Assembly (NCBI GenBank): GCA_020047875.1
Contig: JAIFNE010000035.1
Coordinates: 1 to 6,916 of the forward strand
DNA from: Hydrogenophaga sp.
Lineage (GTDB): Bacteria > Pseudomonadota > Gammaproteobacteria > Burkholderiales > Burkholderiaceae_C
Length of the DNA: 6,916 nucleotides
Direction: 5' to 3'
Of the stretch, positions 1 to 5,603 are shown in pieces (positions within the stretch are counted from its first letter, which is position 1; each line of letters opens with the position of its first letter). A program made the translations under genes and the position numbers. The notes beneath the pieces were generated by a model that did not search any database, was not told where the DNA came from, and was given only the letters and a program-made list of their open reading frames with translations.

Positions 1-179
1 GTGAGCAGGCTGAAGAACACCTTGGCGTGGGCGTAGTCGGGCGTAACTTCCACCGCGTTGATGGTCACCATGCCGACCCGCGGGTCCTTCAGCTCGCGCG
101 CGATCAACTCGGCCAGATCGCGCTGGATCTGGTCGGCCACTTGGAAACCGCGGTTGGGTTTGGAGGACTTTCGCGCCAT
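1..179 (-). CDS. rbfA: Ribosome-binding factor A, N-terminal part (cut by window edge)
   Basis: RbfA is a small KH-fold protein that binds the immature 30S subunit near 16S rRNA helix 1 and helps its late maturation, notably in the cold. About 59 residues are visible, starting MARKSSKPNRGF and running through VADQIQRDLAELIARELKDP and VGMVTINAVEVTPDYAHAKV, which is the classic RbfA beginning: an N-terminal helix, then the first strands with the conserved DPRVG and VTPDYAHAKV wording. The ATG lies 12 nt after the infB stop codon, so it is translated as part of the same operon; no strong Shine-Dalgarno is visible, which suggests coupling to infB translation. The C-terminal half lies beyond the left edge of the window. 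Identification is by recognised sequence and by its normal place after infB. Confidence 0.95.
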   Translation of the reverse strand, partial: MARKSSKPNRGFQVADQIQRDLAELIARELKDPRVGMVTINAVEVTPDYAHAKVFFSLL

Positions 180-191
180 GTCGATACCGGT

Positions 192-2648
192 TTACAGCGT
201 GCGAGCCACTTCCTTGACCTCAAAGAATTCGAGCTGATCGCCTTCTTTAATGTCGTTGTAGTTCTTGAGCTTGATACCGCACTCGAAGCCTTCTTTGACG
301 TCGCGTACGTCGTCCTTCAGGCGCTTGAGGGTGTCGATCTCGCCGGTATAGATCACCACGTTGTCGCGCAGCAGGCGGAAGTGCGCGTTGCGGGTGACCT
401 GGCCCGAGGTGACCATACAGCCAGCCACGGTGCCGATCTTGGAGGCCACGAACACGGTGCGGATTTCGGCCGAACCAATGATCTCTTCGCGCTTTTCCGG
501 CGCCAGCATGCCCGACATGGCGGCTTTGAGCTCGTCGACTGCGTCGTAAATGATGTTGTAGTAGCGCAGATCAACGTCGTTGCCCTCGGCCAGCTTGCGC
601 GCACCGACGTCGGCGCGCACGTTGAAGCCGATGATGACCGCCTTGGAGGCAATCGCCAGGTTGACGTCGCTCTCGCTGATGCCACCGACACCCGCAAACA
701 CCAGCTGCACCTTGACCTCGTCGGTCGAGAGCTTGAGCAGCGACTGCCCGAGCGCCTCCTGCGAGCCCTGCACGTCGGCCTTGACGATGATCGGCAGCAA
801 CTTGACCTCGCCCGCGCCGATGTCGGAGAACATGTTCTCCAGCTTGGCGGCCTGTTGCTTGGCCAGCTTGGTGTTGCGGAACTTGCCGGCGCGGTAGGTC
901 GCGATTTCGCGCGCACGGCGCTCGTCGAGCATGACAATGAAGTCGTCGCCAGCCTGCGGCACTTCCGACAAACCCTGAATCTCCACCGGAATGGACGGAC
1001 CCGCCTCTTTGATCGACTTGCCGGTTTCGTCCAGCATGGCACGAACCCGGCCCGAGGTCTGACCGACCAGCACCACGTCGCCGGTTTTGAGGGTGCCGCT
1101 TTGCACCAGCACCGTGGCCACCGCACCGCGACCCTTGTCGAGTCGGGCTTCGATCACCAGGCCCTTGGCCATCGCGTCCACCGGCGCCTTCAGTTCAAGC
1201 ACCTCGGCCTGCAGCAGCACCTGTTCAAGCAGTGCGTCAATGCCTGCGCCGGTTTTGGCCGACACGCCCACAAAAGGCACCTCGCCGCCAAACTCTTCGG
1301 GCACGACTTCTTCGGCCACCAGCTCGGATCGCACGCGCTCCAGGTTGATGCCGGGCTTGTCGATCTTGGTCAGGGCCACGACCATCGGCACCCCGGCAGC
1401 CTTCGCGTGCTTGATGGCTTCGCGGGTCTGAGGCATCACGCCATCGTCGGCCGCGCACACCAGAATCACGATGTCGGTGGCCTGCGCGCCTCGGGCGCGC
1501 ATGGCGGTAAACGCCTCGTGGCCGGGGGTATCGAGAAACGACACCATGCCGCGCGGCGTCTGCACGTGGTACGCGCCAATGTGCTGGGTGATGCCACCCG
1601 CCTCACCCACCGCAACCTTGGTTCGACGGATGTAGTCGAGCAGCGAGGTCTTGCCGTGGTCAACGTGACCCATCACGGTCACCACGGGTGCACGCGGCAG
1701 CAACACAGCCTCGTGTTGCGCGCCCTCTTCCGCCGGGAAGGCCTCTGGATCGTCCAGCGCGGCAACCACCGCTGTGTGGCCGAGCTCTTCCACCACAATC
1801 ATGGCGGTGTCTTGATCGAGCGGCTGGTTGATGGTGACCATCTGGCCCAGCTTCATCAGCTGCTTGATGACCTCGGAAGACTTGAGACTCATCTTGTGGG
1901 CCAACTCGCCCACGGTGATGGTCTCGGGCACGTGGATCTCCAGCACCTTGAACTCGGTCGGCGCCACAAAGCTGCTCTGACCGTCCCCGGCATCGCGACC
2001 ACCGCGCCGCCCGCCAGCGCCAGCGCCACGCGGTCCGCCGCGCCAATTGGAACGGCCAGCGCTGGTGTCGCCGCGGGTCTTGATCTCTTTTTTCTTCGCT
2101 GCGTCATCCTTCCAGGTCGACGACAGGTTTTCCGACTTGACTTCCTTCTTGCCCGCCGCAACCACCGCCACGGCCGGCTTGGCCGCAGGTGTGCCCGCAG
2201 GCTTGTGCAGCGTGCCTTTGATGCTGGCTGGCGGCTCGGGCTTCTTGGCCACCAGCGTCTTGGCGGGCGCCGCCATCATCGCGCGGATGTTGGCGGCTTC
2301 CTTTTCTGCCTTGCGGCGGCGATCCTGCAGATCGTTGGCGCGCAGATCGTCTGCCTTTTTCGCCTCGGCCTTTTTTTCGGCACTGGCCAGGGCTTGCGAT
2401 TCACGCTCCAGGCTCTCTTCCTTGGCCTTGGCATGCTTGTCAGCCAGTGACAACGACATGCCGTCGGCCCCTGCCGGGGCGGCCGTGGCGCCGGCAACCT
2501 CAGCGTCGGCAGCCTCGGCCAGGGCGGCTGCCGCCAGCTTTTCGCGCGCCGCTTGCTCAGCGGCCTGCTCGGCCTGGGCCTGGCGCGCCTCTTCGGCTTC
2601 GCGCGCCTCGCGCTTGGCGTTCAGCTCCTCCTCCTGGCGACGCAGCAT
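192..2648 (-). CDS. infB: Translation initiation factor IF2, main fragment (linker, GTPase, C-terminal domains)
   Basis: IF2 is the GTPase that brings fMet-tRNA to the 30S subunit and promotes joining of the 50S. This 818-residue open frame holds everything after the N-terminal domain. Residues 1-125 are a charged, Ala/Glu/Lys-rich probable coiled coil, and 199-219 a Gly/Arg-rich stretch. The second IF2_N-like module (VLEIHVPETITVGELAHKMS) is near 235-285. The G domain has G1 GHVDHGKT at 327-334, GGIT at 351-354, DTPGH at 373-377, TKID (usually NKID) at 427-430 and SAK at 463-465. Domains II, III and C2 follow, ending FFEVKEVARTL. The ATG at 2648 sits exactly at the frame break and may not be a natural start. 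A GAGGAA 13 nt upstream (2662-2667) is a poorly spaced ribosome site. Joined to the upstream fragment, the protein would be about 950 residues, normal for this family in Burkholderiales. Confidence 0.93.
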   Translation of the reverse strand: MLRRQEEELNAKREAREAEEARQAQAEQAAEQAAREKLAAAALAEAADAEVAGATAAPAGADGMSLSLADKHAKAKEESLERESQALASAEKKAEAKKADDLRANDLQDRRRKAEKEAANIRAMMAAPAKTLVAKKPEPPASIKGTLHKPAGTPAAKPAVAVVAAGKKEVKSENLSSTWKDDAAKKKEIKTRGDTSAGRSNWRGGPRGAGAGGRRGGRDAGDGQSSFVAPTEFKVLEIHVPETITVGELAHKMSLKSSEVIKQLMKLGQMVTINQPLDQDTAMIVVEELGHTAVVAALDDPEAFPAEEGAQHEAVLLPRAPVVTVMGHVDHGKTSLLDYIRRTKVAVGEAGGITQHIGAYHVQTPRGMVSFLDTPGHEAFTAMRARGAQATDIVILVCAADDGVMPQTREAIKHAKAAGVPMVVALTKIDKPGINLERVRSELVAEEVVPEEFGGEVPFVGVSAKTGAGIDALLEQVLLQAEVLELKAPVDAMAKGLVIEARLDKGRGAVATVLVQSGTLKTGDVVLVGQTSGRVRAMLDETGKSIKEAGPSIPVEIQGLSEVPQAGDDFIVMLDERRAREIATYRAGKFRNTKLAKQQAAKLENMFSDIGAGEVKLLPIIVKADVQGSQEALGQSLLKLSTDEVKVQLVFAGVGGISESDVNLAIASKAVIIGFNVRADVGARKLAEGNDVDLRYYNIIYDAVDELKAAMSGMLAPEKREEIIGSAEIRTVFVASKIGTVAGCMVTSGQVTRNAHFRLLRDNVVIYTGEIDTLKRLKDDVRDVKEGFECGIKLKNYNDIKEGDQLEFFEVKEVARTL

Positions 2649-3039
2649 GGCGACGCGCGTCTTCCTCGCGGCGTGCCAGCTCTTCGGTATCGATCACCGG
2701 CTCGGCGGATACTGGCTCGGGCTCGGCCACCGGTTCGTCGTCGCGCTTGATGAACGTACGCTTCTTGCGCACCTCCACCTGAATGGTGCGGGCGCGTCCG
2801 GTGGCGTCGGCTTGCTTGATTTCACTGGTGGACTTCTTCACCAGCGTGATCTTTTTACGCTCGCCACCAGCCGTGCCATGACTGGCCTTGAGGTAGCCCA
2901 GCAGCATGTGCTTGTCCGACTCGGAAACCGGATCGGTCCCCGCGACCTTGGGCACCCCGGCTGCGGAGAGCTGCTCCAGCAGTTGGGAAGTGGGCTTGTT
3001 CAGCTCGGCAGCCAATTCGGCGACGGTGGTAATGGTCAT
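2557..3039 (-). CDS. infB: IF2 N-terminal fragment, out of frame with the rest of infB
   Basis: This is the true beginning of infB. The start ATG at 3039 gives MTITTVAELAAELNKPTSQL, the standard betaproteobacterial IF2 start, preceded by GGAG with a 10-nt spacing; it lies 31 nt after the nusA stop. Residues 1-50 form the IF2_N winged module. Residues about 60-100 (KKITLVKKSTSEIKQAD and RTIQVEVRKKRTFIKRD) match the IF2-associated segment. A Pro/Glu linker leads to ELARREEDARR, ending at residue 130 (codon 2652-2650). After that the frame yields HAASPGGGAERQARG and other non-homologous residues until a stop at 2557, while the homologous continuation LRRQEEELNAK is in another frame. An in-frame ATG at 3096 would add 19 residues but overlaps nusA and has no homology, so it was rejected as the start. 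As given, the fragment encodes 160 residues. Confidence 0.88.
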   Translation of the reverse strand: MTITTVAELAAELNKPTSQLLEQLSAAGVPKVAGTDPVSESDKHMLLGYLKASHGTAGGERKKITLVKKSTSEIKQADATGRARTIQVEVRKKRTFIKRDDEPVAEPEPVSAEPVIDTEELARREEDARRHAASPGGGAERQARGARSRRGAPGPGRAGR

Positions 3040-3070
3040 AGGGTCTTTTCTCCGCTGGGGCCTCCGCTGT

Positions 3071-3418
3071 TCAGGTCGTGGGTTGCGCTTCGTCACCGGC
3101 GAACCAGTGAGCGCGGGCCAGCATGATCAGCTTGGTCGCTTCTTCGGGCGACTGGCCGGTGATATCGGTCAGCTCGTCGGTGGCCAGGTCGGCGAGGTCG
3201 TCGCGTGAATGCACGCCAGCCTCTGCCAGTTTGGCGACGAGTTCGGGCGTGATGCCCACCAGATCGCGCAGCTCCTGCGAGGCGGCTTCAACCTCCTCTT
3301 CGTGGGCGATCTCCATCGTCAGCAGGGCATCTTTGGCGCGGGCGCGCAACTCGTTGACCGTGTCTTCATCGAACGATTCGATTTCCAGCATTTCCTGCAG
3401 TGGCACATAGGCCACCTC
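3071..3418 (-). CDS. nusA: NusA C-terminal acidic-repeat fragment, out of frame
   Basis: This fragment encodes the end of NusA. It begins EVAYVPLQEMLEIESFDED, the normal continuation of the first acidic repeat (AR1), and contains the second repeat around LVGITPELVAKLAEAGVHSR through LIMLARAHWFAGDE, ending just before a TGA at 3071. These helix-hairpin-helix repeats contact phage N protein (AR1) and the RNA polymerase alpha C-terminal domain (AR2) in E. coli. The first in-frame start-like codon is GTG at 3415, without a visible Shine-Dalgarno, so independent translation is doubtful. About 115 residues remain; adding the 373 upstream residues and the roughly 11 missing ones gives about 499, the normal family length. 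Confidence 0.88.
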   Translation of the reverse strand, partial: EVAYVPLQEMLEIESFDEDTVNELRARAKDALLTMEIAHEEEVEAASQELRDLVGITPELVAKLAEAGVHSRDDLADLATDELTDITGQSPEEATKLIMLARAHWFAGDEAQPTT

Positions 3419-4539
3419 ATGTCGGCAATTTCCTGGTCCACATCGAGCTTGGCCATGAACACGGCACGAATGCCCTGCGCTTCTTCGGCCTGTTTTTGCG
3501 CCGATTCATCGGCGGTCATGATGTTGATGCGCCACCCGGTGAGCTCGGAGGCCAGGCGCACGTTTTGTCCGCCGCGACCAATGGCGATGGCCAGGTTTTC
3601 CTCGTCCACCACCACATCCATGGCGTGACGCTCTTCGTCCACCACGATGGACACCACGTTGGCCGGCGCCAGGGCCCCGATCACGAACTGGGCCGGATCG
3701 TCGCTCCAAAGCACGATGTCCACCCGCTCGCCAGCCAGCTCGTTGGTGACACCGGTGACGCGCGAACCGCGCACACCCACGCAGGTGCCGATCGGGTCGA
3801 TGCGCTTGTCGTATGACTGCACCGCGATCTTGGCGCGCGAACCGGCATCGCGGGCGCAGGCCTTGATCTCCAGCAGACCTTGCTCGATCTCGGGCACTTC
3901 CTGGCGGAACAATTCGATCATGAACGCGGGGGCCGAGCGCGAAAGCAAAATGGGTGCGCCACGCAGCGTCAGGTCCACCTCCATGATCATGGCGCGCACG
4001 CGGTCACCGGTACGGAAGTTTTCCTTCGGAATCATTTCGCCGCGGCGAAGACGGCCTTCAACGCGACCGCTCTCGACAATGAGGTCGCCCTTGTCCATGC
4101 GCTTGACGGTTCCGACGAAGATCTTGTCGCCACGCGACATGAAATCGTTGAGCAACATCTCGCGCTCGGCGTCGCGGATCTTCTGCAGGATCACCTGCTT
4201 GGCTGCCATGGCACCGATGCGGCCAATCGGCACACTTTCCACCGGCTTTTCGATGTGGTCACCCTCTTCGATGTCGGCCAGTTCCTCGCGCGCATCGCTC
4301 AGCAACTCCTCGGCGTCGGGGTTTTGCAAACCCGCCTCGTCGGGCACCACCAGCCAGCGGCGGAAGGTGTCGTAGGCGCCCGTGTCCGGATCGATTGCCA
4401 CCCGGATATCGACCTCGCCCTTGTAGAACTTCTTGGAGGCCGAGGCCAGCGCCAGCTCCACCGCGCTCAGCACAACATCTCGCTCCACGTTTTTCTCGCG
4501 GGAGATGGCATCAATCAGCATCAACATTTCGCGGTTCAT
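3319..4539 (-). CDS. nusA: Transcription factor NusA, N-terminal, S1 and KH domains (frameshifted tail)
   Basis: NusA binds RNA polymerase near the RNA exit channel and modulates pausing, intrinsic termination and rRNA/phage antitermination. Residues 1-130 are the polymerase-binding N-terminal domain, from MNREMLMLIDAISREKNVER. Residues about 135-200 form the S1 domain (DKIFVGTVKRMDKGDLIVES). KH1 carries its GxxG loop GVRG at 255-258 and KH2 has GRGG at 321-324. Homology ends at Asp373 (FMAKLDVDQEIAD). The following 33 residues (MRWPMCHCRKCWK and on) are a frameshifted Cys/Arg-rich tail that stops at 3319. The start at 4539 was chosen on homology; a TTG four codons upstream is also open, with GGAAAGG directly before it. 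The gene starts 52 nt after the rimP stop. As encoded, the 406-residue product lacks both C-terminal acidic repeats, roughly equivalent to E. coli NusA truncated after KH2. Confidence 0.93.
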   Translation of the reverse strand: MNREMLMLIDAISREKNVERDVVLSAVELALASASKKFYKGEVDIRVAIDPDTGAYDTFRRWLVVPDEAGLQNPDAEELLSDAREELADIEEGDHIEKPVESVPIGRIGAMAAKQVILQKIRDAEREMLLNDFMSRGDKIFVGTVKRMDKGDLIVESGRVEGRLRRGEMIPKENFRTGDRVRAMIMEVDLTLRGAPILLSRSAPAFMIELFRQEVPEIEQGLLEIKACARDAGSRAKIAVQSYDKRIDPIGTCVGVRGSRVTGVTNELAGERVDIVLWSDDPAQFVIGALAPANVVSIVVDEERHAMDVVVDEENLAIAIGRGGQNVRLASELTGWRINIMTADESAQKQAEEAQGIRAVFMAKLDVDQEIADMRWPMCHCRKCWKSNRSMKTRSTSCAPAPKMPC

Positions 4540-4591
4540 TTCACTCGCCAACCTTTCCGGGTGTCTTCTTGGAAATCACTATGCAAATCTT

Positions 4592-5173
4592 TCAGGCACT
4601 GGGCCCGGCCGCTGCGCGGCCTTTGAAATTCACCAACGGCGCCAGGCGCGCCTGCTGCACATCGTCCAGCAGAAAATCGAGCGCCTGAAGCGGCGCGGGC
4701 GCGCGCTTCTTGCTGACCCGCTGGCCCGGCTTGGGTGCAGGCTCGTCGCTCCACACCAAACGCCACTGCACGCCATCCTCGGCACGCTCCAGCGTGCCGC
4801 GAAACTTCTTGCGGCTGGCCGACACGTCGGTGCCAGTCACGCCGATCCGGGCCCTCAGGGTGAGGTCGACCACCTGCCCTTGGAACCGCAGGTAGTCCTG
4901 CTCACGCCGCAGCGGCCGATCAATGCCGGGCGAACCCACCTCCAACCGCCGGTACTCCAGCCCCTCAACCTCCAGCAGGTACTGCAACTGACGGGTGATC
5001 TTCTCGCAGTCTTCGACCGTCACGAAGCGTTCGACCGGCGCCACATCCGCCACCGCGGGCTCCCAGGGCCAGTCAATCGTGACGCGCAGCAGGCCCCCGG
5101 CGGAGCGCTCGAGGTCCACCAGGTCAAAACCCAGTCCAGTGACGGTTTGCTCGACGATGTCTTGCCAGGCCAT
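4592..5173 (-). CDS. rimP: Ribosome maturation factor RimP
   Basis: RimP binds the free 30S subunit and is needed for early assembly around the central pseudoknot and uS12/uS19; it acts in the cytoplasm. The product is 193 residues. MAWQDIVEQTVTGLGFDLVD is the typical N-terminal domain opening. The hallmark GSPGIDRPL is at 80-88 in VGSPGIDRPLRREQDYLRF, followed by the SH3-like C-terminal domain. It is longer than the 150-residue E. coli protein because of an insertion near 36-50 and a Lys/Pro-rich extension in the C-terminal domain, as I recall for Comamonadaceae. The frame is open 51 codons further upstream, but that extension crosses the TATAAT box and has no family resemblance, so ATG 5173 is the start. 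Shine-Dalgarno is weak. It is the first gene of the operon and ends 52 nt before nusA. Confidence 0.94.
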   Translation of the reverse strand: MAWQDIVEQTVTGLGFDLVDLERSAGGLLRVTIDWPWEPAVADVAPVERFVTVEDCEKITRQLQYLLEVEGLEYRRLEVGSPGIDRPLRREQDYLRFQGQVVDLTLRARIGVTGTDVSASRKKFRGTLERAEDGVQWRLVWSDEPAPKPGQRVSKKRAPAPLQALDFLLDDVQQARLAPLVNFKGRAAAGPSA

Positions 5174-5187
5174 TCGGTTGAGGTCTT

Positions 5188-5205
5188 CGGTCTTGTTGCA
5201 GACCG
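5188..5205 (-). promoter_or_regulatory. Small hairpin just upstream of the rimP start
   Basis: In the transcript CGGTCT pairs perfectly with AGACCG around the loop GCAACA, six base pairs in all. It ends 14 nt before the rimP ATG. A second copy of AGACC (GAAGACC) follows at 5185-5181, closer to the ATG, and could compete for pairing with GGTCT. A structure this near the start could influence ribosome access, but short perfect stems are common in GC-rich DNA and no function is shown. Confidence 0.35.
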
Positions 5206-5263
5206 CGGTTGCGGAGAATCTTGCGAGCCCCCAGAGGGCACGCGCGGTGAAAAGCGTTCGGCC

Positions 5264-5292
5264 AAAAAAAATGGGCCGGTAGTTACCCGCCC
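5264..5292 (-). terminator. Terminator-like hairpin in the rimP leader (possible attenuator)
   Basis: The minus-strand sequence folds as GGGC, a G.G mismatch, GGT, loop AACT, ACC, GCCC, then A and a run of eight T (5271-5264). That is seven GC-rich pairs plus a U-tract, the form of an intrinsic terminator. It lies about 13 nt after the predicted transcription start from the TATAAT at 5312-5317 and more than 90 nt before rimP. It could therefore end most transcripts early, with readthrough feeding the rimP-nusA-infB operon. It may also serve as the terminator of the upstream DUF2189-DUF2788 unit. The 3' arm can alternatively pair with GGCCG just after the U-tract (CGGCC/GGCCG), a mutually exclusive fold. 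Confidence 0.6.
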
Positions 5293-5311
5293 AATTGGTC
5301 GTGAAGCGCGC

Positions 5312-5341
5312 ATTATAGCCCGGCAATCCGCCTACTGGCTA
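5312..5341 (-). promoter_or_regulatory. Predicted sigma70 promoter of the rimP-nusA-infB-rbfA operon
   Basis: A perfect -10 box TATAAT (5317-5312) is followed by GCGCGCTT. The best -35 is TAGCCA (5341-5336), four of six matches to TTGACA, with an 18-nt spacer. Transcription would start near 5305, giving a leader of about 130 nt before rimP. It lies between the DUF2788 stop and rimP, the expected place for the operon promoter. The -35 lies inside one arm of the inverted repeat at 5335-5384. Confidence 0.6.
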
Positions 5342-5384
5342 TCTGCTGGCACTCCTTTCGTGGGACTGCCGCTCAGATACCCAG
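5335..5384. repeat. Long imperfect inverted repeat over the DUF2788 stop codon
   Basis: Read on the plus strand the arms are CTGG-C-TATCTG-CT-GGCA-C-TCC, a seven-base loop TTTCGTG, then GGA-C-TGCC-GCT-CAGATA-C-CCAG. Seventeen base pairs form, interrupted by two C.C mismatches (G.G on the minus strand) and a 2/3-nt internal loop. The DUF2788 stop codon (5375-5373) is inside one arm and the -35 box of the rimP promoter inside the other. No U-tract follows on the minus strand, so it is not a standard intrinsic terminator. It could protect the 3' end of the upstream mRNA, or be a protein-binding site at the promoter. Confidence 0.6.
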
Positions 5385-5594
5385 GAACCACTGAATGAGG
5401 TTCTTGGCCAGAAAACCCAGCATGCCAAAGGACAGCACGAGAAACAGAATGAAAGTGCCGAACTTGCCCGCCTTGGACTCCATCGCCAGGTTGAACACGA
5501 TGAACAGCATGTACAAGATGAAGGCGCCGACGCCGAAGGTCAGGCCGAATTGGGCAATCTGAGCCTCGGTGTATCCGAACAGGGTGACTTCCAT
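5373..5594 (-). CDS. DUF2788 family small membrane protein
   Basis: The product is a 73-residue, two-helix inner-membrane protein of unknown function. Segments at about 16-37 (FGLTFGVGAFILYMLFIVF) and 46-69 (GTFILFLVLSFGMLGFLAKN) are hydrophobic, joined by a short polar hairpin NLAMESKAGK. The KAGKFGTFILF wording is what I recognise as DUF2788, a family found widely in Proteobacteria. The start ATG at 5594 lies 9 nt after the stop of the DUF2189 gene, whose TGA overlaps a GAGG that can act as Shine-Dalgarno, so the two are very likely co-translated. Its last codons form part of a long inverted repeat. No catalytic residues are visible, and function cannot be inferred beyond membrane location. 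Confidence 0.82.
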   Translation of the reverse strand: MEVTLFGYTEAQIAQFGLTFGVGAFILYMLFIVFNLAMESKAGKFGTFILFLVLSFGMLGFLAKNLIQWFLGI

Positions 5595-5603
5595 CGAACC
5601 GCC

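Larger units (their letters stand above)
192..3039 (-). pseudogene. infB: infB, whole locus with a single frame break at about 2649
   Basis: The two IF2 fragments are adjacent parts of one gene. The upstream frame ends its homology at codon 2652-2650 (Arg) and the downstream frame picks up at 2648, leaving one extra base, C2649. From memory, IF2 of related Burkholderiales reads ARRQAELLRRQEEEL here; this sequence has ARR, then MLRRQEEEL in the new frame. That suggests the loss of about 8 nt (three residues' worth, QAE), although any net change of +1 or -2 would give the same frame. There are no other disruptions over roughly 2.8 kb. IF2 is essential, so an artefact or a functional short isoform is more likely than true gene loss. 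Confidence 0.8.
3071..4539 (-). pseudogene. nusA: nusA, whole locus with a frame break and about 31 nt missing at 3418-3420
   Basis: The N-terminal and C-terminal fragments are one nusA gene. The last homologous codon upstream is GAC (3423-3421). Two bases, A and T (3420-3419), follow, then GAG (3418-3416) in the downstream frame. Related NusA proteins have about eleven residues here, of the type ILxxEGFxSLE, between AD and EVAYVPLQ, so about 33 nt are expected and only 2 remain. The missing segment is the first helix-loop of AR1. The rest of the gene is clean and strongly conserved, which argues against long-standing decay. Confidence 0.8.

Noticed and set aside
27..2450. A very long open frame (about 807 codons) on the plus strand, antisense to infB.
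   Set aside because: Its translation is rich in His, Arg and Gly with no recognisable domain. It mirrors the codon bias of infB on the opposite strand, a common effect in GC-rich genomes. IF2 homology on the minus strand is decisive.
2640..2660. Programmed ribosomal frameshifting in infB.
   Set aside because: There is no slippery heptamer or homopolymer at the junction and conserved residues are missing, which a slip would not explain.
3040..3096. N-terminal extension of IF2 from an ATG at 3096.
   Set aside because: It overlaps the end of nusA and precedes the standard MTITTVAEL start, which has a suitable GGAG upstream.
2047..3126. A plus-strand open frame of about 359 codons crossing the infB frame break.
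   Set aside because: Composition is Ser/Ala/Arg-rich without any family wording; it is a shadow of infB.
5174..5326. N-terminal extension of RimP from a TTG at 5326.
   Set aside because: The extension would run over the TATAAT box and the leader hairpin and does not resemble RimP; ATG 5173 gives the normal family start.
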